Source: Paenarthrobacter sp. DKR-5 (GTDB taxonomy: Bacteria; Actinomycetota; Actinomycetes; Actinomycetales; Micrococcaceae). Taken from it: a DNA stretch of 64,000 nt. The stretch spans positions 1 to 64,000 of the forward strand of contig NZ_JAHBOI010000007.1 of NCBI RefSeq assembly GCF_018531425.1. The letters run 5' to 3'. Shown here one piece after another: positions 34,862 to 42,798 of this stretch. Both the position numbers and the translations under genes were made by a program. Every line of letters starts with the position of its first letter. Position 1 is the first letter of the stretch. The notes under the pieces are model-generated. The model saw nothing but the letters and a program-made list of their open reading frames with translations, did not search any database and was not told the origin of the DNA.

Positions 34862-35494
34862 TTAGAGCGAGGCCAGGAGCGCCTTCATCTGAGTGATTTG
34901 GGCCTGCTGGCTGCTGGCGATGGACTGCGCCAGGTTCAGGGCGTCCTTGTTGGCGCCCTGGGAGAGTTCGTCCTTGGCCATGCTGATGGCACCCTGGTGG
35001 TGCTGGATCATCTGGGTCAGGAACAGCCTGGACGCTTTGGCCCCGGTGGCTGCGTCGAGCTGGTGCATGTCGTCTGCGCTCATTGTGCCGCCCATGGACT
35101 GGTCCCCCGACATCGACGCCGGCTCGCCCCAGGTCGTGAGCCAGCCGGTCATGGTCTCGATTTCGGGGGACTGGGCGGCCTTGATCTTCCTGGCCAGGGC
35201 GGTGACACGCGCATCCACGCCCTGCTTTTTCAGGAGCGTGTCGCTCATGGTGATCGCCTGGGCGTGGTGCGGGATCATCATCTGGGCGAACATCGTGTCC
35301 GCCGCGTTATGGCCCGCGGCCGAGGACGAGGGTGTGCCCGCCGCGGAGGAGCCGGCCGCCGTCGGGGAAGAGCTGTCCATGCCGGGCATGCCGGACATGG
35401 ACGTACTGCTGCTGCCGGAGGAGCCGGAGCCGCAGGCAGAGAGCGCCAGGGCGGCGGCGAGGGCAACAGCGGACAGGGTGAGGTATCGGTTCAA
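34862..35494 (-). CDS. DUF305 lipoprotein
   Basis: I chose a TTG start preceded by AAGGA, which gives a lipoprotein signal peptide (MNRYLTLSAVALAAALALSAC) with the lipobox cysteine at residue 21. After a Ser/Gly/Met-rich linker there are two copies of the DUF305 helical unit: DTMFAQMMIPHHAQAITMSD and RLFLTQMIQHHQGAISMAKD. The paired histidines and methionines fit metal binding. Such proteins are common in actinobacterial copper clusters; the exact role is not established. 210 residues, full length. Confidence 0.87.
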   Translation of the reverse strand: MNRYLTLSAVALAAALALSACGSGSSGSSSTSMSGMPGMDSSSPTAAGSSAAGTPSSSAAGHNAADTMFAQMMIPHHAQAITMSDTLLKKQGVDARVTALARKIKAAQSPEIETMTGWLTTWGEPASMSGDQSMGGTMSADDMHQLDAATGAKASRLFLTQMIQHHQGAISMAKDELSQGANKDALNLAQSIASSQQAQITQMKALLASL

Positions 35495-35625
35495 CGCAAA
35501 AATCCTTGTCTGGGAACGTGCACGGTGGGCCGGCAGAGTCCGGCGGAGCGGGCAGGGAAAGACCGCTCGGGTGCAGGGCCGAAGCAGGGGTGCACACTGG
35601 GTGCATCCGTCAACGGCCGGTGTTC

Positions 35626-36099
35626 TCAGGTTCGGCTGATGCCAAGCAGGGTCAGCGACGGAGGATCCGCCCCGGACCAAGACCCGCCAAAGACAGGGCG
35701 TTGCCGGGACGCGGGGCCGGGGGAGGCCACCGGCAGGGAGGGGAGGTCCACCACACCATCCACCGAGGCCTGCGGACGGTCAAGAGTGCAGGGGTCTGCC
35801 ATGCTCATGCGGTTCGTGCCGTCTGAGCAGTCCTTTGTGAAAACAGGGTGGTGGTCGTGCCCGGTCACGGCTGGTTGCACCGCGGGGTAGGAACGCACGG
35901 CCGTCGCGGGCTGCTCTGCCATCTGCTCTGCCATGGGCGCCTGCCGCTGCAAGCCGGCACCGGCATGGCCGGAACCCTCGGACGTGTGGCTGCCGGCCAG
36001 GACATGCATGCCCAGCAGGCCCACGATCACGCCAAGAAGGCCTAACACCGTGGCAGCGGCCCGGACGAGCCGGAGGAAGGATCGGTCCGCATGCGGCAT
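35626..36099 (-). CDS. DUF6153-like small His/Met-containing membrane protein
   Basis: A 157-residue protein with AGGAGG nine bases before the ATG. One N-terminal membrane helix (AAATVLGLLGVIVGLLGMHVLAG) is followed by a polar region with HTSEGSGHAG, GHDHHPVF and two cysteines in DCSDGT and DPCTL. This layout matches actinobacterial DUF6153 proteins, although I assign it from memory of the pattern. It is probably cotranscribed with the DUF305 lipoprotein downstream. A copper-binding role is inferred from context. Confidence 0.65.
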   Translation of the reverse strand: MPHADRSFLRLVRAAATVLGLLGVIVGLLGMHVLAGSHTSEGSGHAGAGLQRQAPMAEQMAEQPATAVRSYPAVQPAVTGHDHHPVFTKDCSDGTNRMSMADPCTLDRPQASVDGVVDLPSLPVASPGPASRQRPVFGGSWSGADPPSLTLLGISRT

Positions 36100-36284
36100 G
36101 ACGTCCTCCTTCCCTCATATCCCGGCAAGTGCCGGTTCAAGCATATCGTTGCCTGCAATGCTCCCCGAGCAACCGGGCGGGACGCCCTCCGCGCCCGGGC
36201 GGGTTGGTCAGGCCCGCCTTGGGACCGGGCCGACGCGGGCGAGGGCCGCCGTTGAGGAAAGCAGCCCCGGCGCGGGTGGCGCAT

Positions 36285-36430
36285 ATGCCCGTGTGCGGAC
36301 GGTTCGTCAGGAACATTCGAAGGCCGAGATTAAGAAGGCGTTCCACGGTCGGCTTGCACGAGGCGCCGGATATTCGGCCCTCGTATAACGTCGCCCCGAC
36401 GCAGAGCATCGAGCTGGTGTACGAACACCC
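36285..36430 (+). pseudogene. SRAP (YedK/HMCES-like) N-terminal relic
   Basis: The frame reads MPVCGRFVRN, then LHEAPDIRPSYNVAPTQSIE, the N-terminal block of SOS-response-associated peptidase proteins, which shield abasic sites. In working enzymes the catalytic cysteine is residue 2 (MCGRF) and must be exposed as the N-terminus; here two extra residues precede it. The later Glu and His motifs are missing and the frame degenerates after EHPRPRH. It is dead. Confidence 0.6.
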
Positions 36431-36594
36431 CCGGCCGCGGCATTGTGAAACTACGTCCGGCCTGACGGCCCGAACAGGGCGGTTATATACAGACTGCTTC
36501 AGGGGCCGGCGGCGGCCACGCTCCGATGCGCAGGCAGAGACAACGATCGGTTTTTCGCGTCCCCTGCGCCTCCGGTCCGGAGACCGGCCGGGTC

Positions 36595-37011
36595 TCAGGC
36601 GGTTTTGAGCTCGTTCAGTGCGGCCCGGAGCCGGTCGTCTGCTTCGCCGGCGACCAGGGCGACGGCCGGGGCGTCGCTGAGCTGAACCATTGTCTGCGGG
36701 TCGATCGTCTGGATGACGGTCGCGTCGGCGTCGCGGCCGCGGCGGATGACGACGTTGCACGGAAGGAGCAGTCCCATGTCCGGTTCCGCGGTGAGAGCCC
36801 GTTGGGCCAGGGCGGGATTGCAGACACCCAGGATGAGGTAGTCGCCCAGGGCGTGGCCGCTCCCCTCTCCGAGCTTGGCCTCGAACGTTGAGCGGACATC
36901 GATTTCGGAGAGGACTCCGAAACCCTGGCCCAGGAGCGCCTCCCGGGTCCGGTGCACCGCCTCTTTATACGGCAGGGCGACGGTGATGGTGTGTGCGTAG
37001 CTCATGGTCAT
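36595..37011 (-). CDS. DUF302 domain protein
   Basis: A 138-residue cytosolic protein; the ATG is preceded by GAAGGAAC (MTMSYAHTITVALPYK). The DUF302 fold is shown by LGQGFGVLSEIDVRSTFEAK, YLILGVCNPALAQRAL and the GLLLPCNVVIRR strand, where the conserved Cys is kept. The reaction is unknown; members often accompany copper or sulfur genes. It lies 48 bases downstream of a multicopper oxidase on the same strand. Confidence 0.88.
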   Translation of the reverse strand: MTMSYAHTITVALPYKEAVHRTREALLGQGFGVLSEIDVRSTFEAKLGEGSGHALGDYLILGVCNPALAQRALTAEPDMGLLLPCNVVIRRGRDADATVIQTIDPQTMVQLSDAPAVALVAGEADDRLRAALNELKTA

Positions 37012-37059
37012 GTTCCTTCGTTGGGTTTTGCTGTGAGTCAATGACGCCGCATCGCCGTG

Positions 37060-38517
37060 CTACCGGGATTCGATGAGGCCCATCATGCCGCTGTCCTCGT
37101 GGTCGAGGATATGGCAGTGGTAGACGGTCTTGCCGGTGAAATCATCGAACGCGATCCGGACGCGTACGCTGCTGCGGGCCGGGACGTTGACCACATCCTG
37201 CCACTCGGGGCCGCTTACGGGACCGCTGGCCGTTTCGATGATCTGCATGGGCCATACGTGCAAATGGAAAGGGTGGTCCATGGGGCTCGTGTTGGTCAGC
37301 AACCACTCCTCGAGGGCCCCGGCCGGGACGGTGGTGTCAACCCGGGCCGGGTCGAACGGTTTGCCGTTAAAGGTGAAGCTCATTCCCGACCCCATGCCCA
37401 TTCCCATGGAGAAGGTCAGTTCCCGGCGTGCCGTGACCGCCGCTGACCGCAGGTCCCTGGGTGCAGGCTGGGCCGGGAGCGGCTGCGCGGACAGGGCCGG
37501 TTCGCCGCTGACGGCATAGGTGGCCAGGACGGTCCCGTTGGCGTCGGTCCGGCCCTGTTGGCCTCCGGTGCCGGAGCCCATCATGGATCCTGCGCTTCCC
37601 CTGTCCACCGGCAGGGTGCGCAGCACGGCGGTGCCGGGGGCTGCGGTGACGAGGAGGTCGGCCCGGTTGCCTGGAGCAAGCAACACCTCCTCAACGTCGC
37701 GGGGGTTCTGATAGCGGCCGGAGTCGAGTCCAAGCAGCTGCAGGCGCTGGCCGTCCAGGCGCAGGTTCAGGTAGCGGGCGGTGCAGGCGTTGATGATCCT
37801 CCACCGCTCGCGTTCTGCCGGTTTGGCCGAAAGTTGCGGGTTTAATTGGCCGTTGACCAGAACCAGGCTGCCTTCCCGGCCCATCATTTTCTCCATGGCC
37901 GACACGGCAGCGACCTTTCCGTCGCTGTTCAGCGAGATGTCCGAGATAACCATGACGCGGTCCCGGGCGACCGGGACAGGGTGCGGGTCCTCGACGATGA
38001 TGGCACCGTAGAGTCCGCCGAAGACCTGGTCGGCGACCATGCCATGGTGGTGGGGGTGGTACCAGTACACGCCAGGGGGGTGGTCTGCGGGAAGCCGGTA
38101 TTCATACTCGAAGGACGTCCCGGGATCAGCGGAGAGGAGCACGTTGTCGCTGTTGCCCTGCGGGGAAACGTGCAGGCCATGGACGTGCACGTTGGTCGGA
38201 TTCTGCAGCCCGTTCTCCAGGGTCACGTTCACCCGGTCACCGGGCCGCAGGAACATCGTCGGGCCGGGCACCGATCCGTTGTAGGTCAACACGGTGGCAT
38301 TCGTACCGGCGATCCTTGCCTGAGCCTGTGACGCTCTCAGGCGCACCCGGAGACTCCCGTTGCTGCTGCGCAGGACCTCGGGTTCACTGAGGACCTGTCC
38401 GCCGGTCGGCTGGTAACCGGATCCGGCGCCCCACAACAGGCCTGCCGCGCCCGTCAGCGCGGCCGCGGTTCCGGCACCCCCCAGGATGAGGGCAGTGCGT
38501 CGGCGAACAGGCCGCAT
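37060..38517 (-). CDS. Multicopper oxidase (three-domain, CueO/laccase type)
   Basis: A 485-residue exported oxidase. The N-terminus has RRRTALILGGAGTAAALTGAAG, a Tat-like signal. Copper sites are visible in HVHGLH, WYHPHHHG, HPFHLHVWPM and YHCHILDHEDSGMM. A methionine-rich insert (MGMGMGSGMSF, SMMGSGTGG) is present. The start overlaps the preceding SHOCT gene by four bases, so the two are coupled. Likely role: oxidation of Cu(I) at the cell surface as part of copper tolerance. It is only distantly similar to the oxidase at 33-34.7 kb, so they are not a recent duplication. Confidence 0.92.
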   Translation of the reverse strand: MRPVRRRTALILGGAGTAAALTGAAGLLWGAGSGYQPTGGQVLSEPEVLRSSNGSLRVRLRASQAQARIAGTNATVLTYNGSVPGPTMFLRPGDRVNVTLENGLQNPTNVHVHGLHVSPQGNSDNVLLSADPGTSFEYEYRLPADHPPGVYWYHPHHHGMVADQVFGGLYGAIIVEDPHPVPVARDRVMVISDISLNSDGKVAAVSAMEKMMGREGSLVLVNGQLNPQLSAKPAERERWRIINACTARYLNLRLDGQRLQLLGLDSGRYQNPRDVEEVLLAPGNRADLLVTAAPGTAVLRTLPVDRGSAGSMMGSGTGGQQGRTDANGTVLATYAVSGEPALSAQPLPAQPAPRDLRSAAVTARRELTFSMGMGMGSGMSFTFNGKPFDPARVDTTVPAGALEEWLLTNTSPMDHPFHLHVWPMQIIETASGPVSGPEWQDVVNVPARSSVRVRIAFDDFTGKTVYHCHILDHEDSGMMGLIESR

Positions 38518-38789
38518 CAGCTCTCGCCCTTGAGGATTTTTAGACGTTCCTGGTATTCCTCCGCTGTCAACTCGCCCCTGGCAAAACGTTCATCCAGGAT
38601 CTCCCGGGGCGTACCCCCGCTGCCCGCAGGCCCGGCGCCACTGCCGTCGGGGGAGCCAGTGGGTCCGCCGCGGCGTCTGCGGGCCGAGAAGAACCATATT
38701 CCCGCCCCGGCGAGCAGCACGACCCCGACGATCAGCAGCAGCCAGAACATCCAGGCCCAGCCCATGCCTGACCCGTATCCACCCATCAT
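38517..38789 (-). CDS. SHOCT-domain small membrane protein
   Basis: A 90-residue protein with AAGGAG upstream of MMGGYGSGMGWAW. One membrane helix (MFWLLLIVGVVLLAGAGIWFF), a basic stop-transfer RRRR, a flexible linker and a C-terminal SHOCT helix pair (REILDERFARGELTAEEYQERLKIL). It is the first gene of the operon behind the palindromic operator and is coupled to the oxidase. The Met/Gly-rich head may contact copper; that is an inference. Confidence 0.87.
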   Translation of the reverse strand: MMGGYGSGMGWAWMFWLLLIVGVVLLAGAGIWFFSARRRRGGPTGSPDGSGAGPAGSGGTPREILDERFARGELTAEEYQERLKILKGES

Positions 38790-38854
38790 TACCCGTCTCC
38801 TTACCCCCGCGTAACCGGTGCTGACCGGCCTGCGGTGATCACTTTCGAGACTAC

Positions 38855-38880
38855 ACCCTATACCCGCAGGGGTATAGGGT
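38855..38880. promoter_or_regulatory. CsoR-like copper operator
   Basis: ACCCTATACCC and its exact reverse complement flank four bases (GCAG). The TATACCC/GGGTATA core is the arrangement of CsoR operators in actinobacteria. It lies between the divergent SHOCT-oxidase operon and the rhodanese gene and could control both. No csoR gene is in the window. Confidence 0.8.
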
Positions 38881-38938
38881 GGCGCGGTCCGGTGTTTGAT
38901 GCTCGCGGCTTCAGCCGGGCGTTCAGCCCTGGGCGCCC

Positions 38939-39283
38939 GTGCCGGCTGCAGCCCCTGCAGTGCGCACCCGGGGTGGTCACCTCGGCGGGCTCGGACTCCT
39001 GGAGCAGATCAGCGGCGGCGCTGTCCTGATCGACAGCCGCGTACCTGACTCCAGGGCCGGGGTCACGATTCCAGGCGCTGTGAACATCCCGCACGACCGG
39101 ATTATTGGATTCAGGGATCAACTCGAGGTGTGGAGGCTGAGCATCTTCTTCCTTAATGGCCCGCAATGCCCGCAGTCGCCGACGGCCATCCGGGCGCTGC
39201 TGGAAGCCGGGTGTCCGGCATCCGGACTGGCCTACTACCGGGGAGGACTGCACGACTGGGCCACCTCGATGACGCCCTGGTAA
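38939..39283 (+). CDS. Single-domain rhodanese-like protein
   Basis: A 114-residue protein from a GTG; another GTG seven codons later is possible, and neither has a clear ribosome binding site. The rhodanese fold is seen in AVLIDSRVPDSRAG, TIPGAVNIPHDRI, the active-site-like FFLNGPQCPQSPTAIRALLE and YYRGGLHDW. Relatives usually have CNGPQC at the loop; here the first cysteine is Leu but the second is kept. It would handle sulfane sulfur. CsoR-type operators often govern rhodaneses together with copper genes, and the operator lies directly upstream. Confidence 0.7.
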   Translation: MPAAAPAVRTRGGHLGGLGLLEQISGGAVLIDSRVPDSRAGVTIPGAVNIPHDRIIGFRDQLEVWRLSIFFLNGPQCPQSPTAIRALLEAGCPASGLAYYRGGLHDWATSMTPW

Positions 39284-39493
39284 AACAAGCCACCGCAATC
39301 GAACAGAAACCGTGGGCTGCTTAAGCGGCCCGGCAGCGTGTCCGTGGCCCGTGCCTGGACTATCGGGCAGTGCCTGAGCTACCGCGGACCTGGCTGACCC
39401 CCGAAGCGCCGGGCCAAAGGGGGGTGACCAGGGGAATTGATGGCGGGGAATTGATGACGTTGACGGACCGAAAATGGTCCGCGATGTGATGGA

Positions 39494-41143
39494 TCAGAAG
39501 CTGCCGCTGCCGCCGGGATCGCCGTCCCGGCCTGCGTCACCGCCGTCGCCGCGCAGGATCGAATCGATCAGAATCCCGCCCAGCATGGCCCCGCCGAGGC
39601 CCCCGCCGCACCCTCGGCTCCCGAACATGCCGCCGCCGTAGCCGCGATTGTCCAGGCCGCCGAAACCCTGCACATCGGAGCGGGCGAGCTCTGCCGCCCG
39701 GGATGCCAGAGCCGCGGCCTGTTGTGCGTGGGTCAGGGAAGATTCAGGGTTCGTCTGCTGGAGGGAGAGCGCGGCGTCCAGGGTGCGTTGCGCTTCGGCC
39801 AGGCGGGTTCTGGCCCCGGATCCCACACCGCCGCGCCGTGCGGCAATGTAGTCCGAGGCGACCGAGATCCGGGCCTGTGCACTCATGACGGCCTGCTGGA
39901 GAGCGTCCCGGGCACGCCGCGCCTGATCCTGCTGGTTCCGCACCCCGGAGAGGGCCCGATCCAGTCCCTGGAGCGCCGCTTCCATGCGCTGCAACGCGGC
40001 GATCGGGTCGATCCCGTCTGACTGCAGCTGCTGTTGCACCTGGCTCAGGACCGCCTCGGCGCCCGCGACGGGGCCCGCGAGGTCGGTGTGCTGCCCGGCC
40101 GCCATGGTGGCCTTGGCCTGGGCAAGGTCCCGGGCGGCATCCTCCACCGCGCGGTCGAGATTAGTCCGGGCGGAGTCAAGCTCGTGCCGGACCTTGGCGA
40201 TGGCGTCAACCAGCACGTTGGTCTGATGCAGGCTTTCTTCGCCCGCACGAACGGCGACGGCCGCCGCGGCCGGGTCGGCCTCGGAGAGCTTCTGCTGCGC
40301 AGTTCGTGCGGCGGTGTCCAGAAATTTCAGCCGCTCCCGGGCCTGGTCGATGTTGTCCGAGACGGGACCCACTGCTGCATCGGAGTACCGTACGCACAGC
40401 TCAGCCATGCGGTGCTCCGCATCCGCTATCTTGGCCGCTGCCTTGGCTTGTCCGGACCGGAGCAGTTCGAGTGCCTGCGGTGCGTTCTTTTCGAGTTCGC
40501 GCAGGGAGTCGAAGGAGACTTTCTGTTCGGCCAGAGCCTCGCTGGCTGCCTCGCAACGACTGATGATCTCGGTATACGAGGCCCGCTGTTGCTCCTCGGT
40601 GGCCGGGATCGCATCCTCCAGCGTTTGCTGGAGTTTGAAGGACTCACTCAGGTTCGACCTGGCATCGGCGAGGGCCTTCATAAAGGGCGCAACGGCACCG
40701 TCCCCGAACTGTGCCTGCACGAATCCTGCTTCCTGCTCGTTGGAGCGCACGGCATCGTCGGCTGCTATCAGCAGCGACGCGGCCCGTTGCTTCAGCTCCG
40801 GGAGGCTCAACGCCACTGGCTGACTGCTCCGGCCGCCGTCGCGTGGATTTACCCCCGGTTCTTCCGGCTGGGTCCCCGGGCCGGTAAGCACCGACAATCG
40901 GTCTCGGTATTCCTGCGTGCCCAGCTCGCCGCTGGCGTATCGCTCATCGAGGATCCGACGTGCGTTGCTCCTGCCCGCGGCGGCGTTACGGTTCTGCCCC
41001 GGGGCTGATCCGCTTCGTCGTCGGCGGGCGCTACCGGACAATGCCAGGGCCGCGCGTGCCGCCAGTAGAACGACGACTGCGACCGGAAGCAGCCAGAACA
41101 GCCAGGACACGTCTATGCCGGATCCGTACCGACCACCCATCAT
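39494..41143 (-). CDS. SHOCT membrane module fused to TPM-protein C-terminal region
   Basis: A 549-residue protein with AAGGAG before MMGGRYGSGIDVSW. Residues 1-95 repeat the small SHOCT layout: Met/Gly head, one helix (LFWLLPVAVVVLLAARAALAL), RRRR and ARRILDERYASGELGTQEYRDRLSVL. Residues about 115-505 are long coiled-coil helices matching the C-terminal part of actinobacterial TPM-domain proteins (SESFKLQQTLEDAIPATEEQ, ARERLKFLDTAARTAQ, SDYIAARRGGVGSGARTRLA). The end is a Gly-rich tail (GYGGGMFGSRGCGGGLGG). The TPM domain itself is absent, so the SHOCT unit occupies its place. A copper-type operator lies upstream. Confidence 0.8.
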   Translation of the reverse strand: MMGGRYGSGIDVSWLFWLLPVAVVVLLAARAALALSGSARRRRSGSAPGQNRNAAAGRSNARRILDERYASGELGTQEYRDRLSVLTGPGTQPEEPGVNPRDGGRSSQPVALSLPELKQRAASLLIAADDAVRSNEQEAGFVQAQFGDGAVAPFMKALADARSNLSESFKLQQTLEDAIPATEEQQRASYTEIISRCEAASEALAEQKVSFDSLRELEKNAPQALELLRSGQAKAAAKIADAEHRMAELCVRYSDAAVGPVSDNIDQARERLKFLDTAARTAQQKLSEADPAAAAVAVRAGEESLHQTNVLVDAIAKVRHELDSARTNLDRAVEDAARDLAQAKATMAAGQHTDLAGPVAGAEAVLSQVQQQLQSDGIDPIAALQRMEAALQGLDRALSGVRNQQDQARRARDALQQAVMSAQARISVASDYIAARRGGVGSGARTRLAEAQRTLDAALSLQQTNPESSLTHAQQAAALASRAAELARSDVQGFGGLDNRGYGGGMFGSRGCGGGLGGAMLGGILIDSILRGDGGDAGRDGDPGGSGSF

Positions 41144-41497
41144 GGGGTGACTCCTTCCGCCGGCCCTACTCCGCAGCCGTCTGCTTCAAGACTACGCCAA
41201 CATACCCCTGGGGGTGTATTGGGGGCCCTCTGCTGCGCCCGGCCCTGCCGCCGCCTCCAAGGAGGATTCCCGGCGCTCTATCCAGGCCCGGGCGAGAGCA
41301 ACACTCAGGACATTCCCGCATCCAGAGCGCGCTCAAAGACGTTAGTGGTCCCGCAGCAGCCATGGGCCGGGACACGGAGCCGTCTGGCCTGGCGCGGCCC
41401 GTCCCGCCAGAGGCACCAGCAACGGCTTGGGCCGCCCCTGCAGGGTCCCGGCGGTGCCGGTCCGCGCTCCGCCCGGCATCTCACCGAAGAGTGCCCG
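41144..41497. other. Intergenic region with copper-type operator
   Basis: Apart from the operator close to its left end I see no gene. It separates the SHOCT-TPM fusion from the MDHSMPGM-tailed protein gene, both on the minus strand. Confidence 0.4.
41200..41220. promoter_or_regulatory. CsoR-like operator, imperfect
   Basis: ATACCCC and a near-complement GGGTGTAT flank TGG, just upstream of the fusion gene. It resembles the perfect operator at 38.86 kb but has a mismatched right arm. This suggests the fusion is in the same copper regulon. Confidence 0.6.
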
Positions 41498-42052
41498 CTA
41501 GTTTCCGCCGCCCATGCCCGGCATCGAGTGGTCCATGGTTTGTGCGTCGAACCATGCATGCAGGGCGGCGACGAGTCCCGCATCACCGGAACTAAAGGTG
41601 ATCCTTGCACCCGCAGGCAGCTGCTCATAGTGGCTCTGCACCCGGGACGCGCCGGCTTGCAGCTCCTGCAGGCCGGGCATGGCGGCACCGTGGATGTTCG
41701 CCGGATCGCTGTAGTTTCCCTGCGCGAACAGCCCGGCTTCCTTGTTTAGATGCTGCTGGATCAGGGTGATGTTGTGCTGGTCACCGGGGCTGTTGGCGAC
41801 GATCTGTTCGATGCCTCCGGTCGTGGTCTTGGTGAAGGTGTGTGTGGTGGCGTTCAAATCGAACGGCATGACCTGGGCGGCGTGGGCCACCATCGTCTGC
41901 GCCGCTCCGTTGGCGGCCTGATGCCCGGTGGCCATGGCGTAGCCGATGCCACCGGCCGCCAGGACCAACACGGCGACGATGCCCGCAAGCCACCAGCGGC
42001 GCCCCTTCCGGCGAAGGGGACGGCTGTCATCAGTGCTGGTCCGGGTGTTCAT
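41498..42052 (-). CDS. Membrane-anchored protein with MDHSMPGM tail
   Basis: A 184-residue protein with an N-terminal anchor (RRKGRRWWLAGIVAVLVLAAGGIGYAM) and an extracytoplasmic domain containing VMPFDLNATTHTFTKTTTGG, HNITLIQQHLNKEAGLFAQG and LVAALHAWFDAQTMDHSMPGM. Similar actinobacterial proteins are sometimes labelled aspartate carbamoyltransferase, which this sequence does not support: no carbamoyl-phosphate motif is present. The His/Met-rich end suggests copper binding. It overlaps the MarR gene by 23 bases and is probably controlled by it. Confidence 0.75.
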   Translation of the reverse strand: MNTRTSTDDSRPLRRKGRRWWLAGIVAVLVLAAGGIGYAMATGHQAANGAAQTMVAHAAQVMPFDLNATTHTFTKTTTGGIEQIVANSPGDQHNITLIQQHLNKEAGLFAQGNYSDPANIHGAAMPGLQELQAGASRVQSHYEQLPAGARITFSSGDAGLVAALHAWFDAQTMDHSMPGMGGGN

Positions 42053-42485
42053 GGGCTGCTTTCACTAGAAGGGTCAGGGCGTCAACTACGGTCTGGCGGC
42101 GGTCGGCCGGGATGGCCTCCAGAAGGCTGGAGAAGCGTGCAGCCCGGGCGGTGGCCAGCTCGCTTGCGGCTTGGCGTCCAGCGTCGGTCACTTCCAGCCA
42201 CACAAGGCGTCCGTCACCATCGCGTTTGCGGCGCTGCACCCAGCCGCGGACTGTTAACTGGTCGACAAGGCGGCTGACCGTACTCTTGGTCAGCCGTAGC
42301 CGCCCCGCGAGCTCGACCTGGGTGAGTGGACCGTCGCTGTCCAACTCGGTCACCGCATGTGCCTCGGAAACCGATAAGGTCTGACCGCAAGGCGTCCGGT
42401 CCGGCTGATGCAATCCGAACGCGCGCACGAAAGCGATGATCCGCGCCTGCAGCACGACCGCATCCGACTCGCCATCCTCCTGCAT
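42030..42485 (-). CDS. MarR-family regulator
   Basis: A 151-residue winged-helix protein; I chose the ATG giving MQEDGESDAVVLQARII over a TTG further upstream. The DNA-binding part is LTQVELAGRLRLTKSTVSRLVDQLTVRGWVQRR followed by the wing RDGDGRLVWLEVT. The dimer helices lie at both ends. It starts the two-gene unit with the MDHSMPGM-tailed protein and would repress it. It is not a CsoR or CopY-type metal sensor, although His/Cys residues (HQPDRTPCG) occur near the N-terminus. Confidence 0.87.
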   Translation of the reverse strand: MQEDGESDAVVLQARIIAFVRAFGLHQPDRTPCGQTLSVSEAHAVTELDSDGPLTQVELAGRLRLTKSTVSRLVDQLTVRGWVQRRKRDGDGRLVWLEVTDAGRQAASELATARAARFSSLLEAIPADRRQTVVDALTLLVKAAHEHPDQH

Positions 42486-42552
42486 GGTTGCACCATACAA
42501 CCGACTCGTTCGATGATTCAACTATCTGTCCGACAGGCGAAGCAACCGTCAC

Positions 42553-42798
42553 TCATCGGACGGGGCCTTGAAAGCACCGGGTCATAGTTTTGTCTTTCTC
42601 GGCACGGGCCATTGCCTCCGGGGAGGCCTTGTCCGTCGTCGGCATGGGATGAAGGGTCGGCTTTGCGATCGGAGACGCAGCGTCCGGCCGGGCATGCACC
42701 CACGCATAGTCGCAGTCTGGGCACCGGACCCTCTTGCGGCCATCGGGGAGCTCTTCGAGCACCTTGACATCCTCGTGACCGGTGTCCAACGGGCACAT
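42553..42798 (-). CDS. Small zinc-ribbon-like protein
   Basis: An 81-residue frame starting at MCPLDTGHEDVKVLEELPDG. Two Cys pairs or near-pairs (MCPLDTGH and RCPDCDYAWVH) could bind one zinc. The remainder is Pro/Ala-rich and polar. The ribosome binding site is weak. No family can be named, but the ordered N-terminal 35 residues look like real protein. Confidence 0.45.
   Translation of the reverse strand: MCPLDTGHEDVKVLEELPDGRKRVRCPDCDYAWVHARPDAASPIAKPTLHPMPTTDKASPEAMARAEKDKTMTRCFQGPVR

Noticed and set aside
41498-42052. Aspartate carbamoyltransferase
   Set aside because: The label used for some similar proteins is not supported: no carbamoyl-phosphate or aspartate-binding motif, and the protein is membrane anchored.
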